A stretch of 16,848 bases of DNA from DASUBN01 sp964584665 (GTDB lineage: Bacteria; Pseudomonadota; Gammaproteobacteria; Natronospirales; REEB76). The first letter of the stretch is position 1, and the number at the start of each line of letters is the position of its first letter. A program made the position numbers and the translations under genes. The stretch is from the NCBI GenBank assembly GCA_964584665.1, contig CAZPAO010000044.1, positions 1-16,848 on the forward strand. Direction: 5' to 3'. The notes under the pieces are model-generated. The model made no database searches and was not told the origin of the DNA. It saw only the letters and a list, made by a program, of their open reading frames with translations. Positions 1-7,450 of the stretch are shown in pieces.

Positions 1-2474
1 GCGTGGTGAACATCATCACCATCAAGAACTACAACGGCGCTGAAGCCAACGCCTATACCAGCATCTATTCCGGCGAAGGCCATCACGACGGCAAGACGCA
101 GGAATACGACTTCACCCTGGGTTCCAGCGGTGACAAGGGCGCTGTGGTGATGAACGTCGCTTACGTCAACCAGCACGAAGTGTGGGCTGGCGCGCGCAGC
201 ATCTCCAAGGAGCCGATCCGTGATGCGGGTCCGGCGAGCGGTTCGGGCGCTTCGGCCAACGGCCAGCTCGTGGTCGCGGGCCCTCTCTTCGCCGGCAACA
301 GCGGCAAGACTGGTTCGGGCGTTTGCGCCCCCTACAACCCGGCCAGCCACTCCTACGGCACTTGCGACCTGACCATCAACAAGCCGGTCGCTGGCAAGCC
401 GGCGGTCTCCGATTTCCGTAACTTCGCCCTCGGGGACAAGTACAACTTCGCCCCGCTGAACTACTTCGTGACCCCGAACGAGCGCACCAGCTTCTACGCC
501 CAGGGTCACTACGACCTGGCGGACAACCTGACGTTCAGCTCGGAAGTCGTGTTCAACAAGCGTAATTCCCAGCAGGCCCTGGCGTCTTCGCCCCTGTTCC
601 TGGGTCTCGGCTTGTCGACCACTAACGGTCAGGGCATCGGCATCGGCAAGACCAACATCTACAATCCCTTCGGGATCGACTTCGTTGGTAACATCAGCCA
701 GTACGACCCGGCCACCAACGAGCTGCTGCTTGAGTACGCACGCCGTCCGATCGAAGGCGGTCTGCGTCTGTTCAACCAGAACGTGGAAACTTACCAGTAC
801 ACCGGCGGCTTCAAGGGCTACTTCAACCTGGGCGGCAACGAGTGGGATTGGGATGCCAACTACACGTTCGCCGATGACTACCAGTCCAACATCACCACCG
901 GCCTGTTCAACACCTCACGGCTGGCTCAGGCTCTGGACTCGCCGGGCTTCGCGCCTTGCGCCCAGACCGCGGGTTGCGTGGCCTTCAACCCCTTCGGGGG
1001 CTTGGGTTCCATCACCCCGGCGATGCTGCAGTACACGCAGTTCGAAGAGCACGACATCTCCGATGTGCAGATGCGCGACTACACCGCGAACCTGAACGGC
1101 AGTATCGCTGATCTGCCGGCGGGTCCGCTGGGCTTCGCCACCGGCCTGGAATACCTGGAGTTCAACGGCTTCTTCCATCCGGATAGCACCGTGTCCTCCG
1201 GCAACACCACCGGCAACGTGACGCAGCCGACCGACGGCCGCACGAAGACGAACGCCGAGTACGTCGAGTTCGACTTCCCGCTGGTCGCCGATGCCCCGGG
1301 CTTCAAGATGCTGGACCTGGACGTGGCCAACCGTTGGTCGCAGTTCAAGTGGTTCGGCGGAACGCCTGGCAGCGCCAGTTCTGTGCAGGAGCACACCGCC
1401 AATGCCTCGACGGCTCGTGCGGCCTTGAAGTGGCAGCCGACGGATACCCTGTTGATCCGCGCCGCCTGGTCTCAGGGCTTCCGTACCCCGAGCATCAGCG
1501 AGCTGTTCCTGGGTAACTCCGACTCGTTCCCGCTGGCGTCTGACCCGTGCGCTCCTCCGCCGAACGGCGGTTGGGACGGCGTGCCTTCGCATCTGCCGGC
1601 GAGCTGCGGTGGCAAGCAGCACCGTCAGTCGAACGGCCAGATCAAGTCCACGATCGGCGGTAACGCGACTCTGAAGCCGGAACGGGCCCTGTCCCGCAGC
1701 GTCGGGTTCGTCTATAACCCGGACTTCATCCCGGGCTTCGACTTCAGCATCGACTACTACAAGATCGAGCTGAACCAGGAGATCACCGCGATTGCTCCGC
1801 AGATCATCCTCAACGGCTGCTATCCGACCACTGGCGTGGGTAACGCCGCGGATTGCTCCAAGCTGACGGTGGTCAACGGTTCGATCACGGACATCTTCGA
1901 TGCCAACACCAACATCGGCGGCATCAAGACCAGCGGCTTCGACGTTGCCTCTCACTACAAGTTCCCGTCCACTTCGGCCGGCGACTTCAAGCTGAGCTTG
2001 GATTGGACGTTCCTGAAGATGTATCAGCAGACCGTGCCGAACACCTCCAGCGCGACGGGCTTCTCCACCAGCGAGCTGGCGGGTAACACCACCCCGTTCG
2101 GTGGCTTCCCGAAGTCGAAGGCCAATCTGTCCTTGGCTTGGAACTACGGTGATTGGTCCGCGTCGTGGAACATGCAGTACATCGCCTCGATGTTCGAGAC
2201 CTGCTCCGCGGCCGTGGTTGCCCGTAACGAATGTTCGCATGTCGCGACCGATCCGACCGACACGAACAGGAACTACCTGGGCAGGACGATCTATCACGAC
2301 GTCCAGGCCACTTATCATGTGGATGACTGGAATACCGACCTCACCTTCGGTATCCGGAACCTCTTCGATAAGCAGCCTCCCACCGCGCTGACGGCCTTCG
2401 CGAACAGCTTCCTGCCCGCGTTCTATCGCGTGCCGGGTCGCGAGTTCTACGGCCGGATCTCGGTCAAGTTCTAA
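1..2474 (+). CDS. TonB-dependent outer-membrane receptor, C-terminal part (5' end outside window)
   Basis: This is the beta-barrel part of a TonB-dependent receptor, which imports a bulky ligand across the outer membrane using energy from TonB-ExbBD. The frame is open from the window edge (first full codon at position 3), so the signal peptide, TonB box and most of the plug lie outside. The first visible residues, VVNIIT, match the end of the plug domain. The remaining 820 or so residues alternate aromatic-rich strands with long Gly/Ser/Thr/Asn loops, and include the family-typical stretches FRTPSISELF and TLKPERALS. The protein ends in GRISVKF, with the terminal Phe expected of a BamA-assembled barrel. 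It contains exactly ten cysteines in five close pairs, all apparently in loops. No ligand can be named. A terminator follows directly, separating this gene from the enzymes downstream. Confidence 0.93.
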   Translation, partial: VVNIITIKNYNGAEANAYTSIYSGEGHHDGKTQEYDFTLGSSGDKGAVVMNVAYVNQHEVWAGARSISKEPIRDAGPASGSGASANGQLVVAGPLFAGNSGKTGSGVCAPYNPASHSYGTCDLTINKPVAGKPAVSDFRNFALGDKYNFAPLNYFVTPNERTSFYAQGHYDLADNLTFSSEVVFNKRNSQQALASSPLFLGLGLSTTNGQGIGIGKTNIYNPFGIDFVGNISQYDPATNELLLEYARRPIEGGLRLFNQNVETYQYTGGFKGYFNLGGNEWDWDANYTFADDYQSNITTGLFNTSRLAQALDSPGFAPCAQTAGCVAFNPFGGLGSITPAMLQYTQFEEHDISDVQMRDYTANLNGSIADLPAGPLGFATGLEYLEFNGFFHPDSTVSSGNTTGNVTQPTDGRTKTNAEYVEFDFPLVADAPGFKMLDLDVANRWSQFKWFGGTPGSASSVQEHTANASTARAALKWQPTDTLLIRAAWSQGFRTPSISELFLGNSDSFPLASDPCAPPPNGGWDGVPSHLPASCGGKQHRQSNGQIKSTIGGNATLKPERALSRSVGFVYNPDFIPGFDFSIDYYKIELNQEITAIAPQIILNGCYPTTGVGNAADCSKLTVVNGSITDIFDANTNIGGIKTSGFDVASHYKFPSTSAGDFKLSLDWTFLKMYQQTVPNTSSATGFSTSELAGNTTPFGGFPKSKANLSLAWNYGDWSASWNMQYIASMFETCSAAVVARNECSHVATDPTDTNRNYLGRTIYHDVQATYHVDDWNTDLTFGIRNLFDKQPPTALTAFANSFLPAFYRVPGREFYGRISVKF

Positions 2475-2500
2475 TAACGAACCGTATCAACGGTCTATTG

Positions 2501-2528
2501 AGCGGCCCCGAAAGGGGCCGCTTTTTTT
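2501..2528 (+). terminator. Rho-independent terminator after the receptor gene
   Basis: A perfect 9-bp stem (AGCGGCCCC at 2501-2509 pairing with GGGGCCGCT at 2514-2522) closes a GAAA tetraloop and is followed by a run of seven T (2522-2528). It lies 27 nt after the receptor stop codon. It should end the receptor transcript and insulate the enzyme block from it. Confidence 0.93.
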
Positions 2529-2568
2529 GCGCCTCTGGGCTCCCTGGTGTGCCTCGCCGCGATGTTGC

Positions 2569-2574
2569 TAGACT
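2569..2574 (+). promoter_or_regulatory. Candidate -10 element for the first TPR-sulfotransferase gene
   Basis: TAGACT, preceded by TGC as in an extended -10, matches TATAAT at four of six positions. It lies between the receptor terminator and the start codon at 2599, and predicts a leader of about 18 nt. No convincing -35 box is visible. The same hexamer stands upstream of the gene that starts at 12091. Confidence 0.35.
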
Positions 2575-2598
2575 GGGGCCAAGTGACCCTGGCCGCCC

Positions 2599-4362
2599 AT
2601 GTCTCAGACCCCCCCTCTACAGCAGGCTCTCGCAGACGCCAGCCGGGCGCACCGGCAGGGCCAGATAGGCTTGGCCGAGAGGCTCTACCGTTCGGTGCTT
2701 GAGGCCTATCCAGAGCAGCCAGACGCGTCCCATTACCTCGGCCTCATAGCCCACCAGACCGGGCGAGGCGACCTCGCGGAACGGCTGTTGGAGCGCTCCG
2801 TAGCCCAGGCCCCGGACAACCCCGTATTCCACTACAACTATGCCGGGGTGCTCGCTCTCTCGGGGCGGGGCCAAGAAGCCGTGCCGCACTATCAGCGCGC
2901 CCTGGAACTCCGCCCGACCGATGCGGATGCCTGGCACGGCCTGGCCGGCGTCCTGCTGACGATGGGGCACGAGGGGGATGCCATCGCCTGTTGGCAGCGG
3001 GGATTGGCAGCAGTGCCTGCGCACCGCGCATCGCTGTGTGGGATCGCGGATGCCTTCCGGACCCTCAGCCTGCATGCCGACGAGATAGCTGCCTGCCGGC
3101 GCCTGTATGAGGTGGACCGCGGTTCGCCGGAATCGGGCACCAGGCTGGCGGAAGCCCTGGCGGATGCGGACCGGCAGGATGAGGCGCTCGACGTCCTGGA
3201 CAAACTCTTGGAGCAGCGGCAGAAGCTGCCTGACGCGCATTGCCTGAAAGGCGTGATCCTCAGCACGCGAGGGCGGTTCCCGGAGGCCGTCCGCGAGTTC
3301 GAACTGGCGATAGGGCAGGCGGAGGGTTTCCACGAGGCGATGAACCATCTCGTGAACATCCGCAAGGTCTCTCCCGCGGAACCGCTGGCGCAGCCTCTCA
3401 TCGCACGCGCCCGCGACAAGTCATGGGCCGATCTGGCAGAGGCGGTGAGCGTTTCCTTCGCGTTGGGGAAGATCTTCGAGGACGCCGGCAGCTACGACGA
3501 GGCTTTCGGCCATTACGCGCAAGGCAACCGCCTCTACCGGGACAGCATCGAGTATTCAATCGACTCCCAGGCCCGGTACTTCGAGCGGCTGAAGCAGTGC
3601 TTCGGCGCCGGGTTCCAGCAGCGCGCGGTCGGCTCTGAAGCCGCGTGTATGCCCATATTCATCGTCGGCATGCCTAGGTCGGGCACCACGCTCGTCGAGC
3701 AGATACTCTCATCCCACCGCGAGGTGCATGCCGGAGGGGAGTTGACCGCCCTCAGCGGGAACATCCGCAGCAGGATCGGCAGCGAATTCGTGCGCGACAT
3801 GCCGGGGGCCGTCGCCGCGCTGGACGATCGCGCCATCGCGGCCATCGGCGCGTCCTATCTGAGTCACCTTCGTGGCCTGGACGGGCGGGCGGCACGGATC
3901 ACGGACAAGATGCCTTCGAACTTCATGCAGGTGGGCCTGATCCATGCGCTCTTCCCCGGGGCGGCGATCATCCACTGCAACCGGGATCCCATGGATACCT
4001 GCGTATCCTGCTATACGAACCTCTTCAGGAACGGCCAGCTCTTCTCCTACGATCTGGACGAGCTGGGCAGGTTCTACCGGCTATATGCCGGCATGATGGA
4101 CTATTGGGATGCCTTGTTGCCGGGCCGCATCCATAGGGTGGATTACGAACGGCTCGTCGCAGACATAGAAGGCGAGTCACGGCGCATGCTGGCCCATTGC
4201 GGTCTCGACTGGGATCCTGGCTGCCTGGAATTCGACTCCGCTTCCAATGCCGTGCGTACCGCCAGCGTCTATCAGGTGCGGCAACCCGTATACAGCACGT
4301 CGGTCCGCAGATGGCGGCGCTATGAGAAGCACCTGCAACCCCTGATCCAGGCGCTGGGCTGA
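2599..4362 (+). CDS. TPR-repeat sulfotransferase
   Basis: A 587-residue fusion of TPR repeats with a PAPS-dependent sulfotransferase of the Sulfotransfer_3/TPST-like type; it should transfer sulfate from PAPS to a hydroxyl or tyrosine group. Residues 1 to about 245 form six or seven TPR units (for example PDASHYLGL from 41 and ADAWHGLAG from 109). The catalytic domain begins near 350. It has the 5'-phosphosulfate loop IFIVGMPRSGTTLVEQ (353-368), a GGEL glutamate (E381) where TPSTs carry a catalytic Glu, TDKMPSNF (435-442), the 3'-phosphate region NRDPMDTCVSCY (461-472), and the C-terminal QVRQPVYSTSVRRWRRYE (559-576). No signal peptide is present. There is no clear ribosome binding site before the ATG, but the first TPR follows immediately. 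It probably shares a transcript with the oxygenase 84 nt downstream. At least seven Ile codons are ATA, rare in the GC-rich neighbours. The acceptor is unknown. Confidence 0.9.
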   Translation: MSQTPPLQQALADASRAHRQGQIGLAERLYRSVLEAYPEQPDASHYLGLIAHQTGRGDLAERLLERSVAQAPDNPVFHYNYAGVLALSGRGQEAVPHYQRALELRPTDADAWHGLAGVLLTMGHEGDAIACWQRGLAAVPAHRASLCGIADAFRTLSLHADEIAACRRLYEVDRGSPESGTRLAEALADADRQDEALDVLDKLLEQRQKLPDAHCLKGVILSTRGRFPEAVREFELAIGQAEGFHEAMNHLVNIRKVSPAEPLAQPLIARARDKSWADLAEAVSVSFALGKIFEDAGSYDEAFGHYAQGNRLYRDSIEYSIDSQARYFERLKQCFGAGFQQRAVGSEAACMPIFIVGMPRSGTTLVEQILSSHREVHAGGELTALSGNIRSRIGSEFVRDMPGAVAALDDRAIAAIGASYLSHLRGLDGRAARITDKMPSNFMQVGLIHALFPGAAIIHCNRDPMDTCVSCYTNLFRNGQLFSYDLDELGRFYRLYAGMMDYWDALLPGRIHRVDYERLVADIEGESRRMLAHCGLDWDPGCLEFDSASNAVRTASVYQVRQPVYSTSVRRWRRYEKHLQPLIQALG

Positions 4363-4433
4363 GGCTGCGTTGCATCGTGGTGCGGGACTCGGTAGGCTCG
4401 CATCGCCGGCCTGAGTGCGGCATATCGGGAAGC

Positions 4434-4440
4434 GGAAGGA
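4434..4440 (+). promoter_or_regulatory. Ribosome binding site for the oxygenase at 4447
   Basis: GGAAGGA lies 6 nt before the ATG at 4447. It is one of the few clear Shine-Dalgarno sequences in the window and fixes that start. Confidence 0.7.
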
Positions 4441-4446
4441 CCGGTC

Positions 4447-5007
4447 ATGAAAGCCAGCCGTCAGCAGACCATCGAGGGGCGTGAGATACGCGTATACGAC
4501 GACCTGCTCAGCATGCAGGTCATCTATGCGCTCACCGACATGCTGGACAAGGGCGAGTTCACGCGGAGCGAATGGGCGCGGGATGACACCAAGTCGGTCC
4601 GCCATTGGGCATTGAACCTATCAGTGGAGATGGCCACACGGCTGCCCGTGTATGAGCAGACCCTACGTGCCATAGAAGACTTCGATCCGTCCTCCGCATA
4701 TCGGATATACCGCAGCTATTGCAACCATTCGTCCTACGGCGACATGCTGTTCACGCATACCGACTCCAGGCCCGGCGAGAAGGGGTTGACCGCGCTGTGG
4801 TATATCGCGCCGATATGGGATTTCGAATGGGGCGGCGAGACGCTGTTCTTCAATTCGTCGAATGACGCCGAGGCGGTGGTCAGCCCCAAGCCGGGCAGGC
4901 TGGTAATATTCGATGGATCGATCGTCCACGCAGGCCGCCCACCGACCCGCATCTGCCACGCGCCCCGGTACACCCTGGCTTACAAATTCGATCACGTCGT
5001 AGCGTAG
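4447..5007 (+). CDS. 2OG-Fe(II) oxygenase, prolyl 4-hydroxylase-like
   Basis: A compact 186-residue, single-domain 2-oxoglutarate/Fe(II) dioxygenase that should hydroxylate a protein, peptide or small molecule while decarboxylating 2-oxoglutarate. The metal-binding triad is visible as H104-T-D106 in FTHTDSRPG and H161 in DGSIVHAGRPP. R174 in PRYTLAYKF is the likely 2-oxoglutarate carboxylate anchor. Between them, GGETLFF (129-135) and the KPGRLVIFD strand (148-156) are typical of the double-stranded beta-helix of P4Hc-type enzymes. A good ribosome binding site precedes the start. The gene lies 84 nt after the TPR-sulfotransferase and probably shares its transcript. Its last 16 nt overlap the end of the convergent gene. 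Five of its ten Ile codons are ATA, unlike most of the window, which suggests a different origin. The substrate is unknown. Confidence 0.86.
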   Translation: MKASRQQTIEGREIRVYDDLLSMQVIYALTDMLDKGEFTRSEWARDDTKSVRHWALNLSVEMATRLPVYEQTLRAIEDFDPSSAYRIYRSYCNHSSYGDMLFTHTDSRPGEKGLTALWYIAPIWDFEWGGETLFFNSSNDAEAVVSPKPGRLVIFDGSIVHAGRPPTRICHAPRYTLAYKFDHVVA

Positions 5008-6704
5008 CCGAACTCGCGGATGTAAGGTTCCAGCAGGGCGACGGCTTCCTCCATATAGCTCTCGTAGTTCCGCCACCGGTTCAGGGAGTCGGTATACAGC
5101 GGCCGGCTGACCTGATGGTAGCTCGGCGTGTAGATGCGGCCCCGTTTCTGCGCGTGCGCCACATGGTCGGAGAGGGCGTCATCCCAGCCCAAGCCCAGGA
5201 ACTCCAAGGTCGAACGCACGTGGGTGTCCTTGTCGGTCACCAGCGCCTCATAGCGCAGTTCGTGGCAATCGAGCGGCAGGTTCGAGCGGAACCGGAGCCA
5301 GAGCTGCATCACCCTCCGGTAGGTCTGGGCGCCGCCGGTGAGGCTGGTGAAATTGGCGAGCGCCGGGTTGCGGCCGAAAGGCTGCATGAAGCATGACAAG
5401 ACCACGGCGCAGGGGTGACGCAAGGCGAATACGAACTTCGCGTCGGGGAAGAGGCGGTGGATGAGCAGCGCACGCGTCGAATAGAACGGGTTCTTGTCGA
5501 CGACGAGTTGCCCGGGGCGCAAGGAGTCACCCAGGTATTTCCTGGCTTCGCTCCAGTAGAGGGCGCGCAGTTCATCCAGCTTGGCCTCAGGCAGGGCCGA
5601 TAAGGCGCGAGGGTCCGGGCCGTATGCATTGAACACCGCTTCATGCACCTTGTGCAGCGGAGGCTCCTCTTCCATCACCGCCACTTCAGGATGGGAACCC
5701 AGGATCGTGTCCATGAGCGTGGTGCCGGATCTCGGGAAGCCCACCAGGAACACCAGGCCGTTCGGCGAGGGCGGGGAGGGCGTCTTCTCAAGGCCGCGCA
5801 GCAGCTTCTCATCGCAGGCGGCGAGCATCTCATCCAGTTCTTCGAGGTAGCGTGCGCCGCCCGCGACCATGTCCGGCCAGAGTTCGTCCGCTATGCGGTT
5901 GCCGGACTGGAAATGCCGGAAAGCCTTGTCTATCTCCCCGATGCCATCGTAGTCGCGGCCCAATTCGAAATGCAGGCCGCGTCTTGCCTGCAGCGAAGTC
6001 GAATCCAGCGCGAGCGTAGATTCGATCCTGCGGATGGCGTCCTCGGGCGCGCCTCTGCGGCGTTCGCAACGGGCCGCCACCAGGTTCAGGATGCCGTTCC
6101 TCGGTTCCAATCCCAGCCCGATGGCCGCGGTCTCCTCGGCCAGCTCCACTTCGTTCATCTGTTCGTACAGCATGGCGAGGTTGGAGAGCAGGCCCAGGTT
6201 GCCCGGTTCCAGGCTTAAGCCGCGCTTGTATGCAGCGGCGGCGGCTTCGTAGTCGTGCTTCCTGTTCAGCGTCACGGCGAGGTTGTTGTAGACGGCGGCA
6301 TCGTCCGGCTTGAGCCGCAGCGAGAGCTCGAATGCCCTCACCGCACCGTCGAAATCCTCCGCCTCATGCAATGCCAGCCCCAATTCGGCCAGCAGTCCCG
6401 GGTCGGGCGGTCCGAGGCGCAGAGCATCATGATAGGCCGATACCGCCTGGGGCCACTCATCCAGTGCGGCGAAGGCTTGTCCCAACGAGCGGCGGATGCC
6501 GGGGTGATCGGGGGAGACGTCGGCGGCCGCCTTGAGCTTCAACAAGGCCGAAGCCGCATCGCCTGCATCCAATTCGAGAGCGCCTGCGATGTATAGCGCG
6601 CCTGCGTGGCGGGGTTCCTGCGCCAGGACCTCAAGCGCGAGGAGCCGCGCCGTCCGCCAGTCGCTCATCTCATAGGCGCGCAGGGCAGCATCGAACTTTT
6701 CCAT
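4992..6704 (-). CDS. TPR-repeat sulfotransferase (second copy)
   Basis: A 570-residue TPR-sulfotransferase with the same architecture as the protein from 2599-4362 but clearly diverged. I start it at the ATG at 6704; an in-frame TTG 12 nt upstream (6716) is possible, and neither has a strong ribosome binding site. Residues up to about 240 form six or more TPR units with canonical spacing (for example AVYNNLAVTLNRKHDYEAAA). The catalytic domain has the 5'-phosphosulfate loop VFLVGFPRSGTTLMDTIL (318-335), acidic EEEP (345-348) at the catalytic-Glu position, VDKNPFYS (402-409), the 3'-phosphate region LRHPCAVVLSCF (428-439), and QVSRPLYTDSLNRWRNYE (531-548). It is the last gene of a three-gene minus-strand operon, 31 nt after the stop of the gene before it. 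Its 3' end overlaps the convergent oxygenase by 16 nt. It should act in the cytoplasm on an unknown acceptor. Confidence 0.9.
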   Translation of the reverse strand: MEKFDAALRAYEMSDWRTARLLALEVLAQEPRHAGALYIAGALELDAGDAASALLKLKAAADVSPDHPGIRRSLGQAFAALDEWPQAVSAYHDALRLGPPDPGLLAELGLALHEAEDFDGAVRAFELSLRLKPDDAAVYNNLAVTLNRKHDYEAAAAAYKRGLSLEPGNLGLLSNLAMLYEQMNEVELAEETAAIGLGLEPRNGILNLVAARCERRRGAPEDAIRRIESTLALDSTSLQARRGLHFELGRDYDGIGEIDKAFRHFQSGNRIADELWPDMVAGGARYLEELDEMLAACDEKLLRGLEKTPSPPSPNGLVFLVGFPRSGTTLMDTILGSHPEVAVMEEEPPLHKVHEAVFNAYGPDPRALSALPEAKLDELRALYWSEARKYLGDSLRPGQLVVDKNPFYSTRALLIHRLFPDAKFVFALRHPCAVVLSCFMQPFGRNPALANFTSLTGGAQTYRRVMQLWLRFRSNLPLDCHELRYEALVTDKDTHVRSTLEFLGLGWDDALSDHVAHAQKRGRIYTPSYHQVSRPLYTDSLNRWRNYESYMEEAVALLEPYIREFGYATT

Positions 6705-6735
6705 GGGGCTGTTCAAGGTCTTACCCGGTCCGGCA

Positions 6736-7422
6736 TCAGGCCTTCACACGCACGCCGGGCTCATCGTTTTCCTGGTCTGCATGCCGCACCCAGACGTTGA
6801 ATGCCACGGTGATGCGCGGGCGCTGCCCATAGTAGGGAGCCACCTCGTGGATGAGATAAGAGGGGAACATCAGAAGCTGGCCGGCGCGCAGGTTGAAGGC
6901 CATCTCGCCGAAACCGAAGGGCTCGCGCCAGTTGGCGTTGCCGGGATCCAGGTACATCCCGGCCGTGGTGCGCCCGTCCAGGAACCGGAGGCTGCCGTTG
7001 TTAGGTTTGTCCTGCACCGGGTCGCCGGGATCCACGCAATAGACGCCCGACCACGAGGCCATGGGATGGTTGTGCTGGGCGGTGTATCCGCCCTGGCGCG
7101 TCAGATGGTACCAACTGTGGTGGAAGAGCCGCAGTTGCTGCATCTCTTCCGGCGTGTAGTTGTTCAGTTGCTGCACGACGTAGCCGACGTTCATGAGGCA
7201 GAACCGCGCCAGCGTCTGGATGGGGGCTTCCGGGTTGTCGAAGAGCATGAAGTCGCTCTCATAGACCGCGACCTTCATCACCTGGGTCGGAGCGGAACGC
7301 CGTGCGCGGGTCACATCCTTCTCCCAGTCCAGGAACAGGCGCGATAGGTCGGCGTTCAGGCTGTCCGGATTGGGGAGAGCGGTGTCGATGACCGGGGATG
7401 CAAACACGGGCATGATGTTCAT
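6736..7422 (-). CDS. Putative 2OG-Fe(II) oxygenase (PF13759/TIGR02466-like)
   Basis: A 228-residue protein resembling the putative 2OG-Fe(II) oxygenase family described by TIGR02466/PF13759, recognised from its motif order. It begins with MPVFASPVID. It then has WYHLTRQGGYTAQHNHP (104-120), WSGVYCVDPGDP (124-135), NGSLRFLDGRTT (142-153), and the closing strands GQLLMFPSYLIHEVAPYYG (181-199) and RITVAFNVWVR (203-213). Candidate metal ligands are H117 and/or H119 and H192; R203 may hold 2-oxoglutarate. The canonical HxD is replaced by H-N-H. The ATG at 7422 is preferred because GGAG lies 11 nt upstream; the ATG at 7413 is the alternative. It is the middle gene of the minus-strand operon, 28 nt after the hydroxylase-sulfotransferase fusion. 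No substrate is known for this family, to my knowledge. Confidence 0.82.
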   Translation of the reverse strand: MNIMPVFASPVIDTALPNPDSLNADLSRLFLDWEKDVTRARRSAPTQVMKVAVYESDFMLFDNPEAPIQTLARFCLMNVGYVVQQLNNYTPEEMQQLRLFHHSWYHLTRQGGYTAQHNHPMASWSGVYCVDPGDPVQDKPNNGSLRFLDGRTTAGMYLDPGNANWREPFGFGEMAFNLRAGQLLMFPSYLIHEVAPYYGQRPRITVAFNVWVRHADQENDEPGVRVKA

Positions 7423-7450
7423 GGGGCCGGAAGCTCCGTACAGGAGGGTG

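Noticed and set aside
915..2318. A 467-codon open frame on the minus strand inside the receptor gene
   Set aside because: It is antisense to a well-supported beta-barrel sequence, is Arg/Gly-rich and low in structure, and shows no motif. Long antisense frames are expected at this GC content.
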